A program made the position numbers and the translations under genes. A stretch of DNA of 11,007 bases from Erysipelotrichia bacterium (GTDB lineage Bacteria; Bacillota_I; Bacilli_A; Erysipelotrichales; Erysipelotrichaceae), in assembly GCA_009916335.1 (NCBI GenBank), contig SAAR01000094.1, positions 1 through 11,007 on the forward strand, written 5' to 3'. How positions within the stretch are numbered: position 1 is the first letter of the stretch; each line of letters starts with the position of its first letter. Below the pieces are notes generated by a model, which saw only the letters and a program-made list of their open reading frames with translations, searched no databases and was not told the DNA's origin. Positions 1 through 4,805 of the stretch are shown one piece after another.

Positions 1-537
1 TGAAAATTTATTACGTAACTTTGTCTTTGCTTTATTAAGAAGACTCTTTACAGAGCTTTCTGTTATTTGTAGCGCAGACGCGATTTCTAAGTAAGACTTA
101 TTTTCAAAAAGTTTTAATCTTAGTATTTCACGGTCTTTATATCTCATACGAGACATAAGATCGTTAATGATTTCTACTTCTTGCTTGGCTATTGTCTGAT
201 TTTCAGGAGTATTTGAATCTGGTAAATCAAAACAATTTTCATCGTCATCTAAATAGTAGTTTAGAGACTCATCCTTGTACTTACGTAAGTAATCGATAGA
301 AGTATTAACAGCTATTGTTTTAAGCCACATATCAAAGGATATGGGGTCTACATAGCTATCAATCTTTAAGAAAGCTTTCGTGAATACTACAGATAATAAA
401 TCATCTGCAATATCTGTATTACGAACTATATTCATGATAGTAAACCAAATTGATCTATTATATCTTTCATATAGTTTTGTAAAAGCGAGTTGCTTTCCTT
501 CCTTGGCCTGCTGAACTAAAGTATTTACATCATTCAT
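1..537 (-). CDS. ECF-type RNA polymerase sigma factor (C-terminus cut by window edge)
   Basis: The 179 visible codons read as a sigma-70 family protein of the extracytoplasmic-function class, which directs host RNA polymerase to specific promoters. Region 2 lies at about residues 20-85 (DIADDLLSVVFTKAFLKI, then the tryptophan-bearing FDMWLKTIAVNTSIDYLRK). Region 4 lies at about 130-178, with the helix-turn-helix pattern REILRLKLFENKSYLEIA followed by ITESSVKSLLNKAKTKLR. Only regions 2 and 4 with an acidic linker are present, as expected of ECF factors of about 180 residues, so little is missing. The ATG at 537 follows the upstream gene's stop by 20 bases and it is the last gene of that operon. 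No anti-sigma gene is recognisable nearby. Family assignment is secure; a role in switching transcription to phage genes is inference. Confidence 0.9.
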   Translation of the reverse strand, partial: MNDVNTLVQQAKEGKQLAFTKLYERYNRSIWFTIMNIVRNTDIADDLLSVVFTKAFLKIDSYVDPISFDMWLKTIAVNTSIDYLRKYKDESLNYYLDDDENCFDLPDSNTPENQTIAKQEVEIINDLMSRMRYKDREILRLKLFENKSYLEIASALQITESSVKSLLNKAKTKLRNKFS

Positions 538-557
538 AGGCACTCATTTATTTGTAA

Positions 558-1043
558 TTAGAATGGAATTTTATTTTTGTCAACCTCAATGAAAGGTAAC
601 TCAATAACATACTCCAAATACCAATTGTTCACGAGCTTGTATATAGCATAAAAAGCATCGGTAATGCTATCAAAGATAGCGTCTTTTTCACGTCTTGATA
701 ACGCGGGGATTTTCTCTAACATTGTGACAGCTATTCTTAGGTTTACTAGTAACTCTTCTTTTGATCTTGTAATCATATTATAATAAAAGACACGTTTCTG
801 CAGAAAACGAGCAATTTCTTCTAATTGATTACAAACATCAAGTGTTTGTATGTTACATTGTATAAAGTACTTGTATAAAGCACTTTTACCTAAAAAACAA
901 ATAGCAGTACATGCTTTACCGTTTGTAAATATATCACGGTCTCTTATGTCATATCTTGTATCTTGAGTTTTTTCTTCAAGATAAACAATTAATCCTTTTT
1001 TAACAGATTGTTTAATATAGATCGGGCTTCTGAAACTGTGCAT
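558..1043 (-). CDS. Hypothetical protein, alpha-helical, about 161 aa
   Basis: I do not recognise this protein. The frame stays open to 1112, but that position is only a TTG; the first ATG is at 1043, giving MHSFRSPIYIKQSVKKG. Even so it overlaps the upstream gene by 55 bases, a long overlap, so the start is uncertain. The protein has a polar N-terminus, a cysteine-containing middle (GKACTAICF, about residues 44-52) and a probably helical C-terminal half with the charged stretch LSRREKDAIFDSITDAFYAIYKLVNNW. No signal peptide or membrane segment is evident. It ends TAA 20 bases before the sigma factor start, so it is very likely co-transcribed with it. A regulatory partner of the sigma factor is possible but nothing in the sequence shows it. 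Confidence 0.65.
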   Translation of the reverse strand: MHSFRSPIYIKQSVKKGLIVYLEEKTQDTRYDIRDRDIFTNGKACTAICFLGKSALYKYFIQCNIQTLDVCNQLEEIARFLQKRVFYYNMITRSKEELLVNLRIAVTMLEKIPALSRREKDAIFDSITDAFYAIYKLVNNWYLEYVIELPFIEVDKNKIPF

Positions 1044-1399
1044 CTTTTGTCGGTCATAATTTGTGAGACAGTAAGAGGAATACTGCCTGTTAGCTGGTAT
1101 TTGGCCAGCCAAACCTGCTCCTCTTTTTTCTTTATTTGTTTAGAATTAGTTTTATCATCTAATTCCAAAACTTGTACCACAGCATGAATGTCGTTTAATG
1201 TAACTTCCTTGTAATAGTATTTACTATTTAGGATGTCTTTCATTTTCTGACTATTCACGGTCAATTTCTTGACACTTCCATTAAGGAATTCATCAAGATC
1301 TAAAATGGAACTGAATTCAACAAATGGTTCAGTACCCGATAAAACAGCTAATACATTGTATATGCCATTAAAAATTAGATATAATACACCTGTTTTCAT
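989..1399 (-). CDS. Hypothetical protein, 136 aa, possible C-terminal HTH
   Basis: Unrecognised protein in the sigma-factor operon. Its ATG overlaps the stop of the preceding 60-aa gene as TAATG, a classic arrangement for translational coupling. Residues 1-70 are mixed hydrophobic and acidic (FVEFSSILDLDEFLNGSVKKL). A lysine-rich linker follows (NSKQIKKKEEQ), then a short helical C-terminus, LTVSQIMTDKRCTVSEARSILNNLL, which has the helix-turn-helix rhythm of a small DNA-binding segment. That reading is weak and is inference. The end overlaps the next gene's frame. Confidence 0.7.
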   Translation of the reverse strand: MKTGVLYLIFNGIYNVLAVLSGTEPFVEFSSILDLDEFLNGSVKKLTVNSQKMKDILNSKYYYKEVTLNDIHAVVQVLELDDKTNSKQIKKKEEQVWLAKYQLTGSIPLTVSQIMTDKRCTVSEARSILNNLLKKD

Positions 1400-1581
1400 T
1401 ACTTTTCCTTTTGTTTCTTAATGTAAGTTTCCCTAAATCGTTTTGCTTCTAAAATGGTCAAACCAAATTTATCAGCAATGCCTTTAATCTGTAAATTTTC
1501 AGATTCGTCGCTAGAAAGTATGTTAACGAAAGCCTTTTTTTCGTTAGCATTTTCGAAAATGATCCAATCAATTATTTTCAT
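1399..1581 (-). CDS. Hypothetical small protein, 60 aa
   Basis: A 60-residue protein placed tightly between two overlapping neighbours: it starts 14 bases before the stop of the 169-aa gene, and its stop shares bases with the next start (TAATG). The sequence is charged and helical. The segment LQIKGIADKFGLTILEAKRFRETYIKKQ reads like a compact helix-turn-helix (IADKFGLT followed by a basic recognition-type helix). Small phage regulators often look like this, but there is no family I can name. The tight coupling on both sides is the best evidence that it is expressed. Confidence 0.75.
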   Translation of the reverse strand: MKIIDWIIFENANEKKAFVNILSSDESENLQIKGIADKFGLTILEAKRFRETYIKKQKEK

Positions 1582-2077
1582 AAACTTCTTTTGTCTTTGC
1601 TTTAAAGTACTTTAATAAATGTGAACTTACAATAACATTATAAGCTTCTTCGTCTGTGGACTGTAAGCCTATGTTATAAAAGTTAGTCCTAGCAATAGGA
1701 TATTTATTCACGTAATTTACGCGAACATCTTTTGTTAATCCCAAAAGATTGGTTACGTTTTCGGAACCTTTTATACGTGTATATTCTTTAAAAAATATAC
1801 CGCATTCATGACATATATCCGTAAAGTTTACACGAGCATCATATACTCGTATTTTCTTTCGGTTATGCCCATAATAAGTTTTGTACCACTTTTTTGTAAG
1901 AATTTTTAATTCTCTTGTAGTTTGATCCACAAGTAACACATTATCCGATGGTGTCTTGATATTTTCTTGTGCCCATCGCACGAGAGAATCTGCAATATCT
2001 GTTGATATCGCAAGTAGGCCAATAAGCTCAATAAGAGCTTTCACATTTTTAAATTTAACAACGAATAAGTTTAACAT
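1568..2077 (-). CDS. Hypothetical protein, 169 aa, first gene of sigma operon
   Basis: First gene of the five-gene operon that ends in the sigma factor. The ATG at 2077 lies 37 bases after the tRNA 3' end. The N-terminal third is hydrophobic and helical (KALIELIGLLAISTDIADSLVRWAQENI). The middle is basic and rich in aromatics (KILTKKWYKTYYGHNRKKIRVY) and is followed by DICHECG. A single CxxC-like pair is not enough to claim a zinc site. No catalytic motif or membrane segment is recognised. It ends TGA, overlapping the next gene by 14 bases. Confidence 0.75.
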   Translation of the reverse strand: MLNLFVVKFKNVKALIELIGLLAISTDIADSLVRWAQENIKTPSDNVLLVDQTTRELKILTKKWYKTYYGHNRKKIRVYDARVNFTDICHECGIFFKEYTRIKGSENVTNLLGLTKDVRVNYVNKYPIARTNFYNIGLQSTDEEAYNVIVSSHLLKYFKAKTKEVYENN

Positions 2078-2090
2078 AAAATTGATTTTT

Positions 2091-2100
2091 ATTTGTTAAT
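2091..2100 (-). promoter_or_regulatory. Shared 10-mer upstream of start codon
   Basis: ATTAACAAAT (minus strand) lies 14 bases before the ATG at 2077. The identical 10-mer lies 18 bases before the ATG at 2945. Both stand between a structured RNA region and the first gene of a cluster. It could be part of a promoter or of the A/T-rich initiation context that replaces Shine-Dalgarno sites in Bacteroidota. It does not match the Bacteroidota -7 box TAnnTTTG. Two copies in AT-rich sequence is weak evidence. Confidence 0.3.
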
Positions 2101-2113
2101 ACTACTTTACTTG

Positions 2114-2186
2114 TTACAATAGTGGGACTTGAACCCACGACCTCAATCCTAATAGGGTTGCGCTCTTCCAACTGAGCTATATTGCA
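2114..2186 (-). tRNA. tRNA, anticodon read as AUU (Asn-like; identity uncertain)
   Basis: A complete cloverleaf can be drawn. The acceptor stem is TGCAATA with TATTGTA (one G-U pair). The D-arm is GCTC-AGTTGGAA-GAGC. The anticodon arm is CAACC-CTATTAG-GATTG, the variable loop AGGTC, and the T-arm GTGGG-TTCAAGT-CCCAC, followed by discriminator A. CCA is not encoded. With U33 fixed, the anticodon at 2153-2151 is AUU, which would read the Asn codon AAU. Bacterial tRNA-Asn normally has GUU, and the anticodon stem has a C30-A40 mismatch, so identity is doubtful. It starts about 30 bases after the tag stop codons of the tmRNA, so RNase P cleavage here could also release the tmRNA coding piece. Confidence 0.88.
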
Positions 2187-2189
2187 CCC

Positions 2190-2324
2190 TTCCACTTTAG
2201 TAGGTTGCTCAACTTAGATTATTACACCGTAATACGGGTATAATCTGTAACATAAATATTGCCATTTCTGACTTACTGTGCCTATTCAATAACGGTAATT
2301 TGCATGTCAAAATCACGCACCCCC
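2190..2324 (-). ncRNA. tmRNA coding piece (5' half) with tag reading frame
   Basis: The piece begins with GGGGGTG at 2324. P2 is followed by AAGTC at 2274-2270, matching the AGUC that precedes the E. coli resume codon. The frame from 2269 then reads RNGNIYVTDYTRITV and ends in TAATAA (2224-2219). GATTAT (2245-2240) pairs with ATAATC (2222-2217), so the stops sit in an H5-like helix as in known tmRNAs. The resume codon could instead be the in-frame GGC at 2263, giving a 13-residue tag. The tag lacks the usual YALAA or similar proteolysis signal. The 3' end is probably set by cleavage at the tRNA 5' end (2186). Confidence 0.8.
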
Positions 2325-2356
2325 ATTTACCAGTCTTGAGATGAATACTGGTAAAT
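2325..2356 (-). other. 10-bp hairpin in tmRNA intervening segment
   Basis: On the minus strand ATTTACCAGT (2356-2347) pairs perfectly with ACTGGTAAAT (2334-2325) around a 12-base loop. Its 3' base directly precedes the first base of the tmRNA acceptor stem at 2324. It probably presents the 5' end of the coding piece for processing. A weaker ATCGG/CCGAT stem (2418-2414 with 2390-2386) lies earlier in the same 97-base segment. Confidence 0.7.
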
Positions 2357-2421
2357 TCATTGCTACCTTTCTTCGAGGCTTCTCTATCGGAATTATCGTG
2401 CACATTCAAAACGCCGATTCG

Positions 2422-2481
2422 TGGTGGAGGTGGAGGGAGTCAAACCCTCGTCCATACAAGCCTTTATTGACCTAACAGCAC
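2422..2481 (-). ncRNA. tmRNA acceptor piece (3' half, transcribed first)
   Basis: This half carries the P2 3' strand, the T-arm (2449-2433), the acceptor 3' strand (2432-2426), discriminator A (2425) and CCA (2424-2422). GTGC at 2481-2478 can extend P2 by pairing with GCAC at 2281-2278. The mature 5' end is unknown; it should lie between the stop codon of the 60-aa gene (2488-2490) and 2481. The T-arm with its flanking GGAC is, from memory, close to the one-piece tmRNAs of Bacteroidota, which points to an origin from a host of that phylum. Confidence 0.88.
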
Positions 2482-2487
2482 AATTTC

Positions 2488-2670
2488 TTATTTACCTTTA
2501 ACAGGCACGTTGTTACGATTCCAAAAAAGACTTTTATTCTTTTTGGCTCGTTTTTCCGCTGCAGTAACTTTTTTTCTCTTCTTGAGAATAAGAACACCAC
2601 CTTCTAATACTGCACACATAGTTTTATCCTTTGGTGTAGCACGACGTATTTTTGTAATAGTTCCTTCCAT
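2488..2670 (-). CDS. Hypothetical small basic protein, 60 aa
   Basis: A 60-residue lysine-rich protein with two parts: a short beta-like N-terminus (TMCAVLEGGVLIL, residues 17-29) and a basic tail with KKRKK, KRAKKNK and a final VPVKGK. The ATG at 2670 follows the stop of the 90-aa gene by two bases, so the two are translated together. The stop lies 7 bases before the first paired base of the tmRNA acceptor piece, so mRNA and tmRNA probably share a transcript and are separated by processing. Such basic proteins often bind nucleic acid, but no family is recognised. Confidence 0.75.
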   Translation of the reverse strand: MEGTITKIRRATPKDKTMCAVLEGGVLILKKRKKVTAAEKRAKKNKSLFWNRNNVPVKGK

Positions 2671-2672
2671 AA

Positions 2673-2945
2673 TTACGCGGCGGGTTGTTCTTGTACTTCT
2701 TCTTTAATTTCTTCTTTTGGAGTTTCTTCCACTACAGGTTTTGCAGCAAGTTCAGCTTCACGTTGTTCTAGCTTCAATTGCCACTTTGCAAGAAGTTGCT
2801 CTTTTTTGTGAATACGAATCGTATTTCTCGATATCGTGTCTTTCGTCTCTTTAGACGGGTCAAGGTGTTTTTTACCTAGTTCAATACGCTTTTCGATTTT
2901 ACGAATTTTTCTTTGACATAGTGAAACATAATAATCCTTTGTCAT
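2673..2945 (-). CDS. Hypothetical charged coiled-coil protein, 90 aa
   Basis: The ATG at 2945 begins MTKDYYVSLCQRKIRKIEKR. Residues 10-70 are helical with alternating basic and acidic residues (KKEQLLAKWQLKLEQREAELAAK), consistent with a coiled coil. The last 20 residues are acidic and proline-containing (VVEETPKEEIKEEVQEQPAA), a disordered tail. There is no membrane segment. It is followed after two bases by the 60-aa basic protein, whose charge is opposite to this tail, so a complex between the two is possible but is only inference. Confidence 0.75.
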   Translation of the reverse strand: MTKDYYVSLCQRKIRKIEKRIELGKKHLDPSKETKDTISRNTIRIHKKEQLLAKWQLKLEQREAELAAKPVVEETPKEEIKEEVQEQPAA

Positions 2946-2962
2946 AACGTTTTAATTTTTTG

Positions 2963-2972
2963 ATTTGTTAAT
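2963..2972 (-). promoter_or_regulatory. Second copy of the upstream 10-mer
   Basis: ATTAACAAAT on the minus strand lies 18 bases before the ATG at 2945. It is identical to the copy before the ATG at 2077. Function unknown: promoter element or translation-initiation context. Confidence 0.3.
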
Positions 2973-2998
2973 AAAAATAATTGCAGTATACGGATATT

Positions 2999-3173
2999 GT
3001 TATTTCTTATTACCCGCATCCCCTTTCCTTCCTATAAACTAGCAGACAACTGCTAGGTTCCTCCCATCGAGGCAAGCAGAGCTATTAGGGTACTGGATTA
3101 TACCACAATCATATGAGGCTGACCACCAACTCTATAGTTAACTGGCGAGAAAACTAATAGAGTATAAAATAAC
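2999..3173 (-). ncRNA. Structured RNA domain, family unknown
   Basis: A 175-base domain is closed by AAATAAC/GTTATTT pairing (3167-3173 with 2999-3005), beginning at the base after the stop of the 38-aa gene. Inside are an 11-bp hairpin with one bulge (3129-3163), a perfect 7-bp hairpin CTAGCAG-TTGT-CTGCTAG on the minus strand (3056-3039) and a possible long-range TACCC/GGGTA pairing (3092-3088 with 3015-3011). CTATTAG (3160-3154) can instead pair with CTAATAG (3088-3082), closing a tRNA-sized region; this excludes the 3129-3163 hairpin. The alternatives suggest a switching leader for the genes downstream. It matches no riboswitch or tRNA consensus I know. Confidence 0.5.
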
Positions 3174-3290
3174 TTAACGACTTCCCCGATTTGCACGTTT
3201 GTCGTACGGGGTCATCTTGAGCTTTTTAGGGCCCATTTCTTTCTTTTTTTCAAGTTTAAATTCTCTTGAGTCTTTACGTGTTTTTCCCAT
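3174..3290 (-). CDS. Small basic protein, 38 aa
   Basis: A short frame begins with ATG at 3290, nine bases after the stop of the 140-aa gene, and ends TAA at 3174. The product starts MGKTRKDSREFKLEKKK and ends KRANRGSR; about 40% of residues are Lys or Arg, and there is one Met-Gly-Pro turn. Very short Lys/Arg-rich proteins with an MGKTRK-like start are familiar from tailed-phage early regions, though I cannot name a family. Tight spacing, good codons and the absence of any competing frame support it. Nucleic-acid binding is a guess from composition. Confidence 0.72.
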   Translation of the reverse strand: MGKTRKDSREFKLEKKKEMGPKKLKMTPYDKRANRGSR

Positions 3291-3299
3291 AACAAAGAT

Positions 3300-3722
3300 T
3301 TATGATAGTAAAACAAAACACAATTCTTTTAGCTTAGGAACATTATACTGATACAGTATATTTTCATCAAATGCGCCTGCTTCTGCAATACGCACTAACA
3401 TCGCTGTGTTTATGAAAGACTTTTTACCGGAACGGATTTTATCACGTTCTTTTACAATAATTCTACCAAATTCATCCCAAGTGATTGGATTAATTTCGGT
3501 AATTTCACGTTCTTTTGCGATTTCTTTTCTTACGTTTTGACATAATGTAGAAATCATTGCTTCAAAAGAATCACGTTCGTCAACAAAACAAGCCACATAC
3601 CCTTGATTAGTATTTAATGGTTTTTTTCTTCGATTTCTTAATTCTTCTTTAGCTCTTTTTACAGCTTCATTTAAATCTTCTTCTGTCGCTGTAACAGGTA
3701 AAACAATAATGATAGAATCCAT
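3300..3722 (-). CDS. Hypothetical protein, 140 aa
   Basis: Unrecognised soluble protein. The ATG at 3722 sits in the context ATCAAAATG, resembling other starts in this window. It opens with a beta-like stretch (MDSIIIVLPVTA) and a charged helix (EEDLNEAVKRAKEELRNRRKK), followed by GYVACFVDERDSFEAMISTLCQNVRKEI. The C-terminal half contains ITWDEFGRIIVKERDKIRSGKKSF and ends hydrophobically (ELCFVLLS). There is no signal peptide, and the cysteines are not arranged as a metal site. It is preceded by a 400-base structured gap and followed by the 38-aa basic protein in the same operon. Confidence 0.75.
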   Translation of the reverse strand: MDSIIIVLPVTATEEDLNEAVKRAKEELRNRRKKPLNTNQGYVACFVDERDSFEAMISTLCQNVRKEIAKEREITEINPITWDEFGRIIVKERDKIRSGKKSFINTAMLVRIAEAGAFDENILYQYNVPKLKELCFVLLS

Positions 3723-4100
3723 TTTGATGTTTGATTTTAAGTTATTTTTAAATGAGGACGGCTATTTAACGCATAGCTGCGTGGTTTTGGTTAATCTCGA
3801 TCATTACTAATCACATTACTTGAGAAAATGAAACTTAACCAGATGAACATTGCAATCCATAGTTTAAAGTCGATGCAGGTGAGGATGCAAACCCTCTCCT
3901 TACTAGACTACCTGATTTTAACGTCTGCACTAATACTACCTTAACAATCAATCGCATAACTTAGCTTAATTGTTCAGCGGATAGATATAAGCCCCACAGG
4001 TTTGTCATGGTTTCTCACCATAATTCGTTTATTTCTAATGTTGAGTGTGTCTACTTTCACAAGCAAACACACTCTCAGATCCAAAATTAATATATAGATA
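3723..4100 (-). other. Structured intergenic region with T-arm-like stem-loop
   Basis: About 380 bases without a convincing gene. On the minus strand, in order: GAGTGTGT/ACACACTC (4074-4067 with 4050-4043), ATGGT/ACCAT (4021-4007), AACAAT/ATTGTT (3974-3943), a T-arm-like GAGG-GTTTGCAT-CCTC (3896-3881) flanked by CAGGT/ACCTG (3914-3910 with 3880-3876), GGTTAA/TTAACC pairing (3840-3835 with 3794-3789), and ACGCA-GCTA-TGCGT (3782-3769). The 3930-3925 GTGCAG strand can pair with 3878-3873 instead, through a G-U possible only on the minus strand. Probably a long structured leader or ncRNA for the 140-aa gene. A 40-codon frame (3957-3835) exists but looks like chance. Confidence 0.5.
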
Positions 4101-4120
4101 GAAAAATAGCCTAATAGGCT
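4101..4120 (-). terminator. Terminator-like hairpin after membrane protein gene
   Basis: AGCCT-ATT-AGGCT (4120-4108) is followed on the minus strand by ATTTTTC (4107-4101). It begins five bases after the stop codon of the membrane-anchored protein. The stem is short but the T-run is in the right place. Confidence 0.6.
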
Positions 4121-4125
4121 TTATC

Positions 4126-4581
4126 TTATTTTTCGGACTGTTTCGGATGATTCTCTGCCGGTACCACGGGCGTTTCTATAGGCGCGGGGTCTTTGAGTTT
4201 TACTCCGATAGTTACACTTTGCACATTGGCAGAATCGGGTCCTTTTATAGGTACACTTCCAATTTCTTCTGCGACGTGCTTTGATATATAAAATTCCTTG
4301 TTCCCTAAATATTCGGTTACTACTTGGACTTTTGTCGCGTTCGTCCCTATCTTCTGCACGATTGAAAAGTAGATTTCTGCCGGCAACTCGTAATAAGTAC
4401 GGGTTACCGTGTAGTCGTTTTTTTCAATTGAAAATGCAGCAGTAGCTTCTTCAGGGGTTAATACTACGGTCTCTGTTTGAGCCGGTACATCTTTTTTCGC
4501 GTAAGTATACGCTAAATAACTTGCAGTACCAACCAATAAGGCCACACCGAGCACTGCAATAATAATTGAAAATGGTTTCAT
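4126..4581 (-). CDS. Membrane-anchored hypothetical protein, 151 aa
   Basis: The N-terminus MKPFSIIIAVLGVALLVGTASYLAYTYAKK is one clear membrane segment (about residues 4-27) with no lipobox or obvious cleavage site, so the rest is probably a periplasmic or cytoplasmic domain on a single anchor. The body is beta-rich (YTVTRTYYELPAEIYFSIV; VQSVTIGVKLKD) and ends in a Pro/Glu/Lys tail (PAPIETPVVPAENHPKQSEK). Its base composition is visibly richer in G+C than its neighbours, and CCG and GCG occur repeatedly, which may mark recent acquisition. It has its own terminator. Function unknown. Confidence 0.78.
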   Translation of the reverse strand: MKPFSIIIAVLGVALLVGTASYLAYTYAKKDVPAQTETVVLTPEEATAAFSIEKNDYTVTRTYYELPAEIYFSIVQKIGTNATKVQVVTEYLGNKEFYISKHVAEEIGSVPIKGPDSANVQSVTIGVKLKDPAPIETPVVPAENHPKQSEK

Positions 4582-4592
4582 TTTGATAATGA

Positions 4593-4805
4593 TTATTTGT
4601 TTTTAATTGAAATAAATTCTACAATACGATTAGTATTGCGAATCCGAAATGACATGATTCTATCTTCTGATATTGCAGTAAACTTACGTTCACTTTTATC
4701 ATAAGTTAGACTAAGGATCACTACATCTGTAAAACCTGATGTGTTGTGTAGGTACGATTTTAGAAGCACAGCTGCTTCTACGAATGCTTGATTTGAATAA
4801 GCCAT
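4593..4805 (-). CDS. Hypothetical protein, 70 aa
   Basis: I chose the ATG at 4805 (MAYSNQAFVEAAVLLKSY). An in-frame ATG at 4838 would add MSLCLTQITTK, which runs back into the structured gap and reads less like protein. The sequence is an N-terminal helix (residues 3-19) followed by alternating beta-like stretches (FTDVVILSLTYD, KFTAISED, IMSFRIRNTNRIVEFISI). This resembles a small alpha/beta domain, but I cannot assign it. The stop is 11 bases before the ATG of the membrane-anchored protein, so they form a two-gene unit. Confidence 0.7.
   Translation of the reverse strand: MAYSNQAFVEAAVLLKSYLHNTSGFTDVVILSLTYDKSERKFTAISEDRIMSFRIRNTNRIVEFISIKNK

Larger units (their letters stand above)
2190..2481 (-). 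ncRNA. ssrA: Circularly permuted tmRNA gene (two-piece tmRNA)
   Basis: tmRNA rescues stalled ribosomes by acting as an alanyl-tRNA and then as a short mRNA. Here the halves are in permuted order. The 3' half comes first (2481-2422): P2 strand, T-arm GAGGG-TTTGACT-CCCTC, acceptor strand CACCTCC, then A and an encoded CCA. After 97 bases comes the 5' half (from 2324): acceptor strand GGGGGTG, the D-like TGATTTTGAC, P2 strand, tag frame and tandem TAA stops. GGGGGTG pairs with CACCTCC over 7 bp, including G3-U70, the alanyl-tRNA synthetase identity pair. CATGCAA (2306-2300) pairs with TTGTATG (2459-2453), and CCGTTATTGA (2295-2286) pairs with TCAATAAAGG (2470-2461) with one mismatch. Permuted tmRNAs are known from alphaproteobacteria, some cyanobacteria and some betaproteobacteria; one in a presumed phage of Bacteroidota is unexpected. 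No room remains for PK1 between P2 and the tag. Confidence 0.9.

Noticed and set aside
2209..2409. 66-codon minus-strand frame between the tRNA and the tmRNA T-arm
   Set aside because: It runs through the tmRNA intervening segment, acceptor stem, P2 and tag region, whose pairing explains the sequence; its product looks random.
2510..2707. 65-codon plus-strand frame
   Set aside because: Antisense to two tightly spaced minus-strand genes.
3835..3957. 40-codon minus-strand frame
   Set aside because: Its product (Ser/Val/Arg-rich, no pattern) resembles a translation of structured RNA, and it covers the T-arm-like stem-loop.
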